NCBI RefSeq assembly: GCF_000299875.1
Contig: NZ_AMRK01000007.1
Span: 62,001-126,000 of the forward strand
DNA length: 64,000 nucleotides
Origin: Celeribacter baekdonensis B30
GTDB taxonomy: Bacteria > Pseudomonadota > Alphaproteobacteria > Rhodobacterales > Rhodobacteraceae
Direction of reading: 5' to 3'
In this document: in pieces, positions 1 to 9,277 of the stretch
Numbering within the stretch: position 1 is the stretch's first letter
Layout of the letters: every line of letters begins with the position of its first letter
The notes under the pieces: generated by a model
Seen by the model: only the letters and a program-made list of their open reading frames with translations
Told to the model about the DNA's origin: nothing
Database searches by the model: none
Translations under genes and position numbers: made by a program

Positions 1-1
1 G

Positions 2-826
2 TTTTCCATCATGCCGCCGTTTGATCTTGGGGCGACAACGATGGGCTATGGCCTTGGCCCTGCCTCCGCCGCGGCCTTTCACAATGAGAACAAAAAGGGC
101 CGTCGCTCGATTTCCTTCGTCGGCGATGGCGGGTTCTGGCACAACGGCCTGACCAGCTCGGTCGGCAACGCCGTGTTCAACAAATCCGACAATGTCATCG
201 TCATTGTCGACAATTTCTACTCGGCGGCGACAGGCGGTCAGGACATCCTGTCCTCGCGCGCCACGAACAAAACCAAACAGACCCAAAACTCCATCGTTGA
301 GGCCTGCAAAGGCATGGGCGTCAAATGGATCCGTCAGATTGATCGCACCTATGATGTGACAAAAGTACGCGACACGTTGAAAGAGGCGCTGACCACCGAG
401 GAAGAGGGTCCGAAGGTGATCGTCGCCTCCTCCGAATGTATGCTCAACAAACAACGCCGGGTGAAACCCGAACTGGCAAAGGCCGCCAAAGAGGGAAAAC
501 GCGTCGTGCGCCCACGCTTTGGCGTCGACGAGGATATTTGCACCGGCGATCACGCCTGCATGCGCCTGTCGGGCTGTCCGTCCCTCTCGGTCAAGGACAC
601 CGGCGACCCCCTGCGCGATGATCCGGTGGCCGCGATTGATCAAACCTGCGTCGGCTGTGGCAACTGTGGTGAGGTGGCGGATGCTGCCGTGCTCTGCCCC
701 TCCTTCTTTCAGGCCGAAATCGTGTCGAATCCAAGTGCTGGCGAAAAACGCCGCGCCCGCCGCAGCCAAAAAATCATCTCTTGGCTGCAAAGCCGTCGCG
801 ACGCGAAACGCGTGGCTTTTGCCTAA
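2..826 (+). CDS. iorA: Indolepyruvate ferredoxin oxidoreductase, alpha subunit (3' part)
   Basis: The 5' end lies outside the window; about 275 C-terminal codons are present. The start of the fragment carries the thiamin-diphosphate motif (GDGGFWHNG followed by a conserved VDN about 25 residues later). The end carries two cysteine clusters of ferredoxin type (CTGDHACMRLSGC and CVGCGNC plus a later CP) expected to hold 4Fe-4S clusters. In this family the enzyme oxidatively decarboxylates aryl pyruvates such as indolepyruvate to aryl-acetyl-CoA and reduces ferredoxin in the cytoplasm. iorB starts 11 bases downstream, so the two subunits are co-expressed. Substrate is inferred from the family; a related 2-oxoacid is possible. 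Confidence 0.9.
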   Translation, partial: FSIMPPFDLGATTMGYGLGPASAAAFHNENKKGRRSISFVGDGGFWHNGLTSSVGNAVFNKSDNVIVIVDNFYSAATGGQDILSSRATNKTKQTQNSIVEACKGMGVKWIRQIDRTYDVTKVRDTLKEALTTEEEGPKVIVASSECMLNKQRRVKPELAKAAKEGKRVVRPRFGVDEDICTGDHACMRLSGCPSLSVKDTGDPLRDDPVAAIDQTCVGCGNCGEVADAAVLCPSFFQAEIVSNPSAGEKRRARRSQKIISWLQSRRDAKRVAFA

Positions 827-837
827 GGAACCGCTCC

Positions 838-2388
838 ATGAACATACAAGCAAACCCGATTGTCGCCCGCCGGTCTCCCGGCCCTGACGGAGAGAAAGTC
901 ATCACACTGGCGGCGCTCGCGGTCGGCGGTCAAGGCGGTGGTGTGCTCACCAACTGGATCGTGGCCGTGGCCGAAGCCAATGGCTATCGCGCCCAATCCA
1001 CCTCGGTCGCGGGCGTGGCCCAGCGGACGGGCGCGACCATTTATTATGTCGAAATGTGCCGCGACACCGGCCGCGCGCCGGTGTTTTCCTTGTCCCCCTC
1101 GATCGGGGATGTCGACATTCTCATCGCGTCGGAGTTGATGGAAGGCGGACGGGCGATTATGCGCGGCTTTGTGACGCCGGGTCGCACCACGTTGATCACC
1201 TCCACCCACCGCATCGCCGCCGTGTCGGAAAAAATCAATCCCGGCGATGGCCGCGTGGATGGCACAGACGTGGTCGAAGCCATGGGCATCGCGGCGGATC
1301 ATGTCGTCGCCTTTGATATGGAAAGCGTGGCGAAAAAAGCCGGGTCAGTGATTTCGTCATCCCTGCTTGGCGCGCTGGCGGGATCAGGTGCCCTGCCGTT
1401 TCCCCGCGACAGTTTTGAAGACGTGATCCGTGGCTCAGGCCGCGGTGTTGAGGCGAGTTTGCGAGCGTTTGGCGAGGCCTACGAGATTGCAAAAGGCACC
1501 AAACCTGCGCCGCTCCCCGAAGAGATCGCAGCGCCCATCGTGCCGGTTTTGCATGTTCCGCAAAAGCTCGCCACCAAATGGGCGGCCCTTGAGGCCCGCG
1601 TTGCGGCCTTGCCGGATGCGGTCAAGGACATGACCGCTCTGGGTTTGAAAAAAGTCGTGGACTACCAAGATGTTGCCTATGGTTCCGACTATCTTGATAT
1701 GGTCGAAAAGATGGTCGCGCTGGATGCCGCGCCGTTTGATCTCAGCATGAATGCTGCCAAATATTGCGCCCGCGCTTTGTGCTATGATGATCTGTTGCGG
1801 GTTGCGGATATCAAAACACGGGCATCACGGTTTGAGCGTGTCAAAGACGAAGTTGTCGTCAAAGACGATCAAGTCCTCATGCTCACCGAATATTTCCACC
1901 CGCGTTTTGAGGAATTCGCCACGACCTTACCCAAATCCATCGGGAAGTGGCTACAAAGACGCAAAGGCATTGAAGCGTTTTACACCAAGCATTTCGACAA
2001 AGGGCGACGTATTCGCACCGATAGTTTGCGTGGATTTATGATGCTCTGGGTGGTGTCGTCCCTGCGGCCGATCCGCCGCAAATTGCTGCGTCACGAAGGT
2101 GAAATGGCGCATATGGCCGCGTGGTTCAACACCGCGATGGACGTGGCCAAAACGGACCCGGCGCTCGCCTCCGAAGTGTTGGCCAATTATCGCCTGATCA
2201 AGGGCTATTCCGACACCCATGCCCGTGGTCTGTCGAAATTTGCACGCGTGATGGGCGCGCTTGATCTCTTGAAGGGTCGCAATGATGCCGCCGATTGGAT
2301 GCGTCGTCTGCGTGTCGCCGCTCTCGACGATGTCAAGGGCGACAAACTCGATGGGGCTTTGGCCACTGTCAAAAGCTTTGCGGGGTAA
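838..2388 (+). CDS. iorB: Indolepyruvate oxidoreductase, beta subunit (long form)
   Basis: 516 residues. I chose the ATG at 838, just after the iorA stop and behind AAGGA, rather than an ATG at 781 that lies inside iorA. The N-terminal 200 residues look like the gamma domain of pyruvate-ferredoxin oxidoreductases (glycine-rich GGQGGG near residue 28, then a QSTSVAGVAQRTG stretch). The remaining ~300 residues form the extra helical region seen in the long proteobacterial IorB proteins (DUF6537 type). It partners IorA in oxidative decarboxylation of aryl pyruvates. The next gene starts 4 bases after the stop. Confidence 0.9.
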   Translation: MNIQANPIVARRSPGPDGEKVITLAALAVGGQGGGVLTNWIVAVAEANGYRAQSTSVAGVAQRTGATIYYVEMCRDTGRAPVFSLSPSIGDVDILIASELMEGGRAIMRGFVTPGRTTLITSTHRIAAVSEKINPGDGRVDGTDVVEAMGIAADHVVAFDMESVAKKAGSVISSSLLGALAGSGALPFPRDSFEDVIRGSGRGVEASLRAFGEAYEIAKGTKPAPLPEEIAAPIVPVLHVPQKLATKWAALEARVAALPDAVKDMTALGLKKVVDYQDVAYGSDYLDMVEKMVALDAAPFDLSMNAAKYCARALCYDDLLRVADIKTRASRFERVKDEVVVKDDQVLMLTEYFHPRFEEFATTLPKSIGKWLQRRKGIEAFYTKHFDKGRRIRTDSLRGFMMLWVVSSLRPIRRKLLRHEGEMAHMAAWFNTAMDVAKTDPALASEVLANYRLIKGYSDTHARGLSKFARVMGALDLLKGRNDAADWMRRLRVAALDDVKGDKLDGALATVKSFAG

Positions 2389-2391
2389 GGG

Positions 2392-3936
2392 ATGAGCACG
2401 CCGATCGTCATCATTGGGGCCGGGATCAACGGCCTTGTCGCGGCGGCCGATCTGGCTGCAAGGGGCAAAAAAGTTCGTGTTTTCGAGCGCGCGCCAACCC
2501 CCGGCGGCGCTGTGCGTACCGAAGAGTTGACCCTCCCCGGCTTTCGTCACGATGTCGCGGCGATGAACCTGTCGATGTTTGCGGGTTCGGCCTTTATGGC
2601 CCAGCATGGGGAGGAAATGGCGCGGCACGGAATGGGGTTTGTCCCCATCTCGCGCCCCTTTGCACAGGCTATGGAGCCGGGCGATTATGTCGGCGTGTCC
2701 ACGGATGTGGAGGAGACGCTGGCCACCTTCGCCTCCGAGGCTGACAAGGCGACATGGCGCGAGCTGATGGCGGCGTTTCCCGTCCGCGCTGGTGTGGTCG
2801 GGGGGCTGCTTGGCACCCCGATGCAACGCTGGCCCCTGCTCAAATTCGTCTGGAAAATCTGGCGGTCTCTGGGAACGGCGAAAACTCTTGAGGTGGCGCA
2901 ATTTCTGATGAGTTCGCCGCGCGCGTGGTTGGAAGACACCTTTGAAGACCCGCGCCTGCGCACCGCGCTATCGACATGGGGGATGCATCTCGATTTCGCG
3001 CCCGACATTGCCGGAGGCGCGATTTTCCCCTATCTCGAAGCGATGGGGGGTCAGGCCATGGGCATGGTGATTGGCAAGGGCGGTGCAGATGTCGCCACCC
3101 GCGCGCTGGTCGCCATGATCAAGGCGCACGGCGGCACCGTCGAATGCAACGCCGATGTGACAGAGATCGCGCACACAAACGGCAGGGCCACAGGCGTTGT
3201 CGTGAATGGCAAAAAGGTCGAAGCCTCAACCATTTTGGCAGGTCTGGCCCCCAAACACCTGTTGCGCCTTACGGGCGGCACACAGGATGTGCGGTTTGAC
3301 ACTGGTCTCGAAAAATTCCGCCATGCGCCCGGAACAATGATGATCCATCTTGCCTTGGATGCGCCTGTGCCATGGGCGGCAGAGGCGCTTGGCACTTTCG
3401 CATATGTCCATATCGGGCGCAGCATCGACACCGCTGCGCGCACTTATGCTCAAGCGCTTGCCGGGCTTTTGCCCGACACGCCGCTTCTTGTTGTTGGCCA
3501 ACCGACAGTGTTCGATCCCGCTCGTGCCCCGGATGGAAAGCACACGCTTTGGGTTCAGGTCCGGGTGGTCCCGGCCGAGATCAAAGGCGATGCAAAAGGC
3601 GAAATTACTTCACGAAATTGGGAAGATGCAAAGAGTCTGATGGCGGAACGCGCGCTGGATTTGATCGAAGAGCAAGCCCCCGGTTTTCGCGCCACCATCT
3701 GCGCACAGTCGCTTGTCTCGCCGCTCGATCTCGAGGCGGAAAACCCCAATCTTGTTGGCGGCGACCAAATCTGTGGCTCTCATCACCTGAGCCAGAATTT
3801 TCTTTTCCGCCCTGTGCGCGGCTTTGCCGACGGGCACACGCCGATAGAAGGGCTGCACCTGATTGGAGCAGCCGCCTGGCCGGGGGCCGGGACCGGTGCC
3901 GGATCGGGATTTTTTGCGGCGCAAATGATCAAGTGA
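2392..3936 (+). CDS. Phytoene dehydrogenase-like FAD oxidoreductase
   Basis: 514 residues. The N-terminus has a dinucleotide-binding fold (GAGINGLVAAADLAARG, then an acidic residue and the GG of PGGAVRTE) and the C-terminus has the second FAD contact (LIGAAAWPGAGTGAGSG), as in the phytoene desaturase/amine oxidase superfamily. It starts 3 bases after iorB ends, so it is probably in the same transcript. No carotenoid genes are near, so a role in oxidising an intermediate of the aromatic or heterocyclic compound handled by this cluster is more likely than carotenoid synthesis. The substrate is unknown. Confidence 0.8.
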   Translation: MSTPIVIIGAGINGLVAAADLAARGKKVRVFERAPTPGGAVRTEELTLPGFRHDVAAMNLSMFAGSAFMAQHGEEMARHGMGFVPISRPFAQAMEPGDYVGVSTDVEETLATFASEADKATWRELMAAFPVRAGVVGGLLGTPMQRWPLLKFVWKIWRSLGTAKTLEVAQFLMSSPRAWLEDTFEDPRLRTALSTWGMHLDFAPDIAGGAIFPYLEAMGGQAMGMVIGKGGADVATRALVAMIKAHGGTVECNADVTEIAHTNGRATGVVVNGKKVEASTILAGLAPKHLLRLTGGTQDVRFDTGLEKFRHAPGTMMIHLALDAPVPWAAEALGTFAYVHIGRSIDTAARTYAQALAGLLPDTPLLVVGQPTVFDPARAPDGKHTLWVQVRVVPAEIKGDAKGEITSRNWEDAKSLMAERALDLIEEQAPGFRATICAQSLVSPLDLEAENPNLVGGDQICGSHHLSQNFLFRPVRGFADGHTPIEGLHLIGAAAWPGAGTGAGSGFFAAQMIK

Positions 3937-3949
3937 CAGACAAATCGAC

Positions 3950-4012
3950 ATCAATGTCGTTTGAGCCTTAAGTTTATGCTTTAACTTTAAACTTTATATG
4001 CTCAAACTATCA
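3950..4012 (+). promoter_or_regulatory. AT-rich promoter region with CTTTAAA repeats before the ABC importer
   Basis: The 129-base gap between the FAD oxidoreductase and the binding-protein gene is much richer in A+T than its surroundings. It contains three close direct copies of a CTTTAA(A) word (about 3978-4000). This is a plausible promoter and operator for the transporter; which regulator binds is not visible. The AraC gene downstream of the transporter is the nearest candidate. Confidence 0.4.
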
Positions 4013-4065
4013 CCAGAAACAGAGCCCGACAAATGGGCCACCTTCAATCAACGGGAGCTTCGCAT

Positions 4066-5604
4066 ATGACTGCAAAGACACAACTGACACGGCGCGGATT
4101 TATCGGCGCATCGGCGGCCCTGACCGCTTTGATCGCAACGGGAGCACCTGTTTTGGCACAGAGTGCCGACAGCCTGACCATCGCCTATAATATTCCGGTG
4201 CAGAGCTGGGACCCAACTACAGGCCCGGCGGCGGTGAACCCCGCGCTGCAATCCATTTACCTCGCCGTGTTCGACCGCTTCATCGACCAAGCCCCTGACC
4301 TGTCGTTTGGCCCCGGCCTTTTGACCGAGTGGGGATTCAACGACGACAAAACCAAAATCACCATGACCGTCCGCGAGGGCGTCAAATGGCACAACGGCGA
4401 TGATTTCACCCCCGAAGATGTGGTGTGGTCCCTGACCCGCGCGGCCAATCCCGCGACCGGAAACCCGATGCAATTCGTCTGGTCGAAAATTGGGAACTTT
4501 TCCGTTGAGGGCAATGTGATCACTGGCGATGTGTTCAGCTTTGAGCCCGCACTGTTCAAATGGATGGCCTTCCTCACGGCCTTTGTCCTGCCAAAGAAAT
4601 ATTACGAAGAGGTCGGATCAGACGGGTTTGAAAAGGCACCAATCGGCACTGGCCCCTATATGGTCGACGCTTATGAACAGGGCGCCTATGTGCGGCTCAA
4701 AGCCTTTGCGGATTATTGGGGCGGCGCACCAGAGTTTGACACCGTGACCATCAAATTCGTCACCGATGCCGCCTCGCGTGTGGCAGAAATTGAATCGGGC
4801 AATGTCGATGTGACCTCGAACATGCCCTATGAGGAATACGACCGCCTGATCGCCAAAGACGGCCTGTCCGGTGTGGCTGTGCCGATCACCGATATTGGTA
4901 TGATTTTTCTGAACGACATCGACGTGATGTTGGATAAGAACGTCCGCCTTGCTGCCCATCACGCGATTGACAAACAACTCATCATTGATCGTCTGTTGCG
5001 CGGGTATGGTGTGGCCCTATCCACCCTCGAAGTGCCCGGTTACGCCGCCTATGACGACAGCATCGTGGTGGAATACGACCCCGAAAAATCCAAAGAGCTT
5101 TTGGCCGCGTCCGGCTATTCCACCGACAATCCGGTGACCTTCACGATCCAAACCACACGCGGGTTCAAACCCAAGGATTACGAGATGATCCAAGCGATTG
5201 TTGGGATGTGGCGCAAGGTCGGGATCAACGCCGAGATTGAGGTCTATGAGATCGCCAAGCACTATGAGTTGCGCGCCTCTGATACCTTGGCCCCGGCGGC
5301 GTTTTACAACTGGGGGAACTCGATCGGCGACCCCTCGACCTCCACAGGGTTCTCAATGTTCGGCCCTTCGCCCCATGCGGTTTGGGACAGCCCCGATCTG
5401 GTTGAAAAAATTGGGCCGCTCTTTGTCGAACCCGATGAAGACAAACGGATTCAGGGCTATAAAGACGTGTCGCGCTACATCGCTGAAGAGGGCTATGTCA
5501 TCCCGATTTTGCAATATGTGATGCCCATCGTTTATGCGTCCACGGTGAATGTGGTGCCCTACACATCCGGCGATTTGCTACCCCAAGCCATGACCAAAGC
5601 CTGA
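4066..5604 (+). CDS. ABC transporter substrate-binding protein, family 5 (dipeptide/oligopeptide type)
   Basis: 512 residues from the ATG at 4066, which has GGGAG 8 bases upstream; an in-frame ATG at 4033 would put extra residues before the export signal. Residues 1-32 are a Tat signal (TRRGFIG at 8-14, hydrophobic stretch, VLAQS cleavage region). The body shows family-5 features such as the VREGVKWHNGDDFTPEDVVWS block. It should capture a peptide-like, opine-like or aromatic solute in the periplasm and deliver it to the following permeases. Linkage to iorAB and styAB suggests a substrate related to aromatic amino acids, but the ligand is not readable from sequence. Confidence 0.9.
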   Translation: MTAKTQLTRRGFIGASAALTALIATGAPVLAQSADSLTIAYNIPVQSWDPTTGPAAVNPALQSIYLAVFDRFIDQAPDLSFGPGLLTEWGFNDDKTKITMTVREGVKWHNGDDFTPEDVVWSLTRAANPATGNPMQFVWSKIGNFSVEGNVITGDVFSFEPALFKWMAFLTAFVLPKKYYEEVGSDGFEKAPIGTGPYMVDAYEQGAYVRLKAFADYWGGAPEFDTVTIKFVTDAASRVAEIESGNVDVTSNMPYEEYDRLIAKDGLSGVAVPITDIGMIFLNDIDVMLDKNVRLAAHHAIDKQLIIDRLLRGYGVALSTLEVPGYAAYDDSIVVEYDPEKSKELLAASGYSTDNPVTFTIQTTRGFKPKDYEMIQAIVGMWRKVGINAEIEVYEIAKHYELRASDTLAPAAFYNWGNSIGDPSTSTGFSMFGPSPHAVWDSPDLVEKIGPLFVEPDEDKRIQGYKDVSRYIAEEGYVIPILQYVMPIVYASTVNVVPYTSGDLLPQAMTKA

Positions 5605-5622
5605 ACCCCATCAGGCCAAGCA

Positions 5623-5649
5623 CCCGGTCCGCATAGCCTGCGGCCCGGG
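5623..5649 (+). other. Intercistronic hairpin after the binding-protein gene
   Basis: An inverted repeat, CCCGG-T-CCGCA, loop TAGCC, TGCGG-C-CCGGG, gives a ten-pair stem with one mismatch. There is no T run, so it is more likely an mRNA-stabilising or attenuating element that lets the binding protein be made in excess over the membrane components, as is common in ABC importer operons. Confidence 0.5.
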
Positions 5650-5671
5650 CCCTAATTCATGTGAGAACCCC

Positions 5672-6679
5672 ATGCTCCTGAAAACCGTCTTTGTGCGGCT
5701 GTTGACGACTGCGATTACGCTGTTTGGCGTGGCTATTGTGGTCTTTGTCCTTGTCCGTGTTGCGCCCGGAAACCCGATTGCAATGATGCTGCCACCCGGT
5801 GCGACGGAGAAAGACATTGCCGCCCTCAACGCGGTCTATGGCTTTGACAAAAGCCTGGCCGAACAATTCATCATTTGGCTTGGCGGCGTCTTGCACGGCG
5901 ATTTTGGCACCTCGATCACCCTGCGCCAACCCGTGGCCGAGCTTGTGCTGGGCCGATTGCCCGCGACACTCGAACTCTCCAGTATCGCGCTTTTGCTCGC
6001 AGTGGCGCTTGGTGGCTGTGTTGCCGTCATCGGGGCGCGCAAACGTGGGACAGGGACAGAAGTTGGGCTTGATCTGACAAGCGGCGCGGTTTTGTCGGTG
6101 CCGGATTTTCTTTGGGGTCTGATCTTTGTTTTGGTGTTTGGTGTGCTCTGGCCGGTCCTGTCAATCTCAGGTCGGGTCGACCCCCGCATCGACATTGATT
6201 TCACAACGAACTTCTACATTTTCGAAGGGTTGCTGCGAGGGCGGCTGGATGTCGTTGGCTCAACCTTATCGCATATGCTCATGCCTGCGATGTCGCTGGC
6301 GCTGCCCTTGGCCGCGATGATCGCGCAACTGTTGAAACAGAACCTCAAAGAGGCGTTGACGCAGGATTACACGACGCTGGCGCGGGTGCGCGGCTTTTCC
6401 GAGACCGCGGTGATCTTGCGCGAAGCGCTGCGCAATGCCGCTTTGCCAACCTTGGCGCTTGTGGGGGTTCAGTTCACCTTTCTCATCGGCGGCACCGTGA
6501 TTGTCGAACGCCTGTTCGCCTTTGAGGGGCTTGGCAACATGGCCATTGATGCCGTGATCAACCGGGATCTTCCGCTCATCCAAGGCATCGTGCTGCTCTT
6601 TGCGGCGCTCTTTACCGTGATCAACCTTTTGGTCGATCTCTCTTACACATTCCTGAACCCGAGGTTGCGCCATGGCTGA
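5672..6679 (+). CDS. ABC transporter permease, DppB type
   Basis: 335 residues, the usual length for DppB/OppB. The sequence has an N-terminal membrane segment followed by the FVLVRVAPGNP motif of this subfamily, then several hydrophobic spans and the cytoplasmic EAA-like loop (TLARVRGFSETAVILREALRNAALP), which contacts the ATPases. The stop overlaps the start of the second permease by 8 bases, showing translational coupling. It forms the inner-membrane channel of the importer. Confidence 0.93.
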   Translation: MLLKTVFVRLLTTAITLFGVAIVVFVLVRVAPGNPIAMMLPPGATEKDIAALNAVYGFDKSLAEQFIIWLGGVLHGDFGTSITLRQPVAELVLGRLPATLELSSIALLLAVALGGCVAVIGARKRGTGTEVGLDLTSGAVLSVPDFLWGLIFVLVFGVLWPVLSISGRVDPRIDIDFTTNFYIFEGLLRGRLDVVGSTLSHMLMPAMSLALPLAAMIAQLLKQNLKEALTQDYTTLARVRGFSETAVILREALRNAALPTLALVGVQFTFLIGGTVIVERLFAFEGLGNMAIDAVINRDLPLIQGIVLLFAALFTVINLLVDLSYTFLNPRLRHG

Positions 6680-7535
6680 TGTCTCCACGAATTCCCCCCG
6701 GCTGATCCTCACCGATACCAATTTTCGGTTGTGGTTGCCGCTGTTCTGGATCGGCTTGATTGCGGCGGCGGCTCTGTTTGCGCCACTGATCGCGCCGCAA
6801 GACCCGTTGGCACAAGATCTGATGATGGAACGTCTTCCGCCGTTTTTCATGGAGGGCAGCGAGCCCGGATATTGGCTCGGCACCGACAGCCTTGGCCGCG
6901 ATGTCCTATCACGCATCATTTACGGCGCGCGCATTGCCCTTTTCGTCAGTCTGATTGCCGCCACGACCACCGGGATTTTTGGCTCTGCGCTCGGCCTGAT
7001 TGCGGGCTATTATGGCGGTTGGGCCGACCGGGTGATTTCTCGGCTGGTCGACATTTGGATGGCATTCCCGCCGGTCCTGTTTGCCGTGCTTTTGGTGGCC
7101 GTGATGGGCACCGGGCTTGGCTCCGTCATCGCCGCAATTGCGCTGATTGACTGGACCCGGTTCGCGCGGGTGATCCGGGCCGAAACCATGGTTCAGGCCC
7201 GTATGGATTATGTCGATAGCGCCCGGATTGGCGGTGCTCGCCGCGCCGCCACCTTGGTCAGTGAAATCTTGCCCAATGTGATGCCCTCGATCATCGCGCT
7301 TTTGATGTTGGAAATGGGCATCGCGGTGATTGTCGAAGCGATCCTGAGCTTTGTGAACCTGTCGATCTCCTCGGATGATCCCACCTGGGGGTCGATGATC
7401 GCCGAAGGGCGAGGCGCCATCCATTTTGCATGGTGGGTGCTTTTGTTCCCGCTGATCGCCCTTTTCATGACCGTTCTGAGTTTCTCAACGCTTGGCGAAG
7501 GTCTTAAGCAACACTTCGATCCGGTGCTCAAATGA
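6672..7535 (+). CDS. ABC transporter permease, DppC type
   Basis: 287 residues, normal for DppC/OppC. The N-terminal OppC-like segment is followed by the conserved GTDSLGRDVLSRIIYGARIAL region and the EAA-like loop (YVDSARIGGARRAATLVSEILPN). It pairs with the preceding permease. The stop overlaps the next gene's ATG by 4 bases (ATGA). Confidence 0.93.
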   Translation: MADVSTNSPRLILTDTNFRLWLPLFWIGLIAAAALFAPLIAPQDPLAQDLMMERLPPFFMEGSEPGYWLGTDSLGRDVLSRIIYGARIALFVSLIAATTTGIFGSALGLIAGYYGGWADRVISRLVDIWMAFPPVLFAVLLVAVMGTGLGSVIAAIALIDWTRFARVIRAETMVQARMDYVDSARIGGARRAATLVSEILPNVMPSIIALLMLEMGIAVIVEAILSFVNLSISSDDPTWGSMIAEGRGAIHFAWWVLLFPLIALFMTVLSFSTLGEGLKQHFDPVLK

Positions 7536-8431
7536 CCATGACCACAGCTCACGCCCACACGCTTGACATCATCAACCTCAACATCGCCCTGCCCCGAGGC
7601 CAACGGCTTTTGCGCAATGTGTCGCTGCAATTGGAACCCGGCGAGGTGCGTGCCCTTGTCGGAGAAAGTGGGGCCGGAAAGTCGATGATTGGCAAGGCCG
7701 TTCTTGGCATTCTTCCCCATAGGATCAAAAGGACCGAGGGTGAAATTCTCTTGGAGGGGGCGCATCTCAATGCGATGACCCCGGCCACCCGCCGCAGCAC
7801 CGTGGCCAAAATGTCCGCCCTCATTCCACAAGACCCGCTGACCGCTCTCAATCCGGTGCGTAAAATCGGGCCACAGATCACCGATCCCTTGACCCGAATT
7901 CACGGTTGGAGCCATCAGCGCGCGCTTGCCCGTGCCCGCGAGCTTTTGGATCGGGTGCATATTCGCGCGCCTGACCGGGTGATGCACAGTTATCCGCATG
8001 AGCTGTCCGGTGGGATGCGCCAGCGGATTTTGATCGCCGCCGCCTTTGCGCCCTCCCCGCGCTTGATCGTGGCTGATGAACCCACCACGGCGCTGGATGT
8101 GACCGTACAAAAGCAAATCCTGCGTCTCATTCGAGAACTGCAACGGGAAACTGGCACCGCCGTTTTGTTTGTCACCCATGACATGGGCGTGGTCGCCAAG
8201 ATCAGCCAAAAAGTCACCGTGCTCTTTGCCGGGCGTGTGATCGAGGACGCCGCAACACGGACCGTTTTTGAAAACCCCGCGCATCCCTACACACAGGCCC
8301 TCATCGCCGCGACGCCGACACCAAACGTCAGCGCCGAGCCGTTTCAACCGGTGCCTGCGGCACTGATCACCGAATTGCACCGCGAAACACTGGCCGCAGA
8401 TGCCCTTTATGCTCAGAGAGGTCGCCGATGA
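7532..8431 (+). CDS. ABC transporter ATPase, DppD type
   Basis: 299 residues. Walker A is GESGAGKS at 44-51, the signature LSGGMRQRI is near 158-166 and Walker B with catalytic glutamate is LIVADEPTTALD around 178. The C-terminus has the NPAHPYTQALIAATP element typical of oligopeptide/dipeptide importer ATPases. It powers uptake with the following ATPase; the two genes overlap by 4 bases. Confidence 0.93.
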   Translation: MTMTTAHAHTLDIINLNIALPRGQRLLRNVSLQLEPGEVRALVGESGAGKSMIGKAVLGILPHRIKRTEGEILLEGAHLNAMTPATRRSTVAKMSALIPQDPLTALNPVRKIGPQITDPLTRIHGWSHQRALARARELLDRVHIRAPDRVMHSYPHELSGGMRQRILIAAAFAPSPRLIVADEPTTALDVTVQKQILRLIRELQRETGTAVLFVTHDMGVVAKISQKVTVLFAGRVIEDAATRTVFENPAHPYTQALIAATPTPNVSAEPFQPVPAALITELHRETLAADALYAQRGRR

Positions 8432-9273
8432 ACCAGATGACGCACCCCACGCCCCCTGCCCTTTTTTCCATCCGCGATCTGCGCCTGTCTTTCGCGGATC
8501 GCGCCCACAAACCCCTGTTTGGTCCGGCTCCGCGTGTCGAGGTTCTCAAAGGTCTTAGCCTTGACATCCCAGAGGGGCGTATCACGGGGATTGTGGGCGA
8601 AAGTGGATCGGGAAAGTCGACCTTTGGGCGCATTCTGGTGCGCTTGTTGGCCCCCGAGTCTGGTCAGGTTCTGTTTGACGGAAAGGACATTGGCGCATTG
8701 GACGAAGCCGCACTGCGACCGCTGCGCCGAGACCTTCAAATGATTTTCCAAGACCCGATGTCCTCGCTCAACCCGCGCCACAGGGTGTGGCGCATCATCG
8801 CCCAACCGATGAAACGCTATGGCCGGGGTGGGGACCGGGCGGCTGCGATCACAGCCTTGGAAAAGGTCGGCCTGTCCGCGCAATTTGCAGATCGCTATCC
8901 GCATGAACTGTCCGGCGGACAACGGCAACGTGTCGGCATTGCGCGGGCAATCGCCTTGGAGCCGCGGTTCATTTTGGCCGATGAAATCGTCTCTGGCCTC
9001 GATGTGTCCAGCCAAGCACAGGTGTTGTCTCTCTTGGCCGATCTGGCGCGGGATATGGGGCTCACCTTGGCCTTTATCAGCCATGATTTATCCGTGATCC
9101 GCCATCTGTGCGACACGGTCGTGGTCTTGCACCACGGGGAAATCGTGGATCAGGGCCCGGTCGAGGACGTGTTTGAGCATCCGCAATCCGCAATCACCAA
9201 AAGCCTGCTGTCCGCGATCCCGCGCCCGGAGATGGACGAAAGCTGGTGGGACGACATGTCTGAACCCGCCTGA
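8428..9273 (+). CDS. ABC transporter ATPase, DppF type
   Basis: 281 residues. Walker A is GESGSGKS at 57-64, followed by MIFQDPMSSLNPRHRV, the signature LSGGQRQRV and Walker B FILADEIVSGLD. It is the second ATPase of the heterodimeric oligopeptide-type importer and ends the operon. Its stop lies only 4 bases from the stop of the convergent AraC gene, and I see no terminator between them. Confidence 0.93.
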   Translation: MNQMTHPTPPALFSIRDLRLSFADRAHKPLFGPAPRVEVLKGLSLDIPEGRITGIVGESGSGKSTFGRILVRLLAPESGQVLFDGKDIGALDEAALRPLRRDLQMIFQDPMSSLNPRHRVWRIIAQPMKRYGRGGDRAAAITALEKVGLSAQFADRYPHELSGGQRQRVGIARAIALEPRFILADEIVSGLDVSSQAQVLSLLADLARDMGLTLAFISHDLSVIRHLCDTVVVLHHGEIVDQGPVEDVFEHPQSAITKSLLSAIPRPEMDESWWDDMSEPA

Positions 9274-9277
9274 GTGA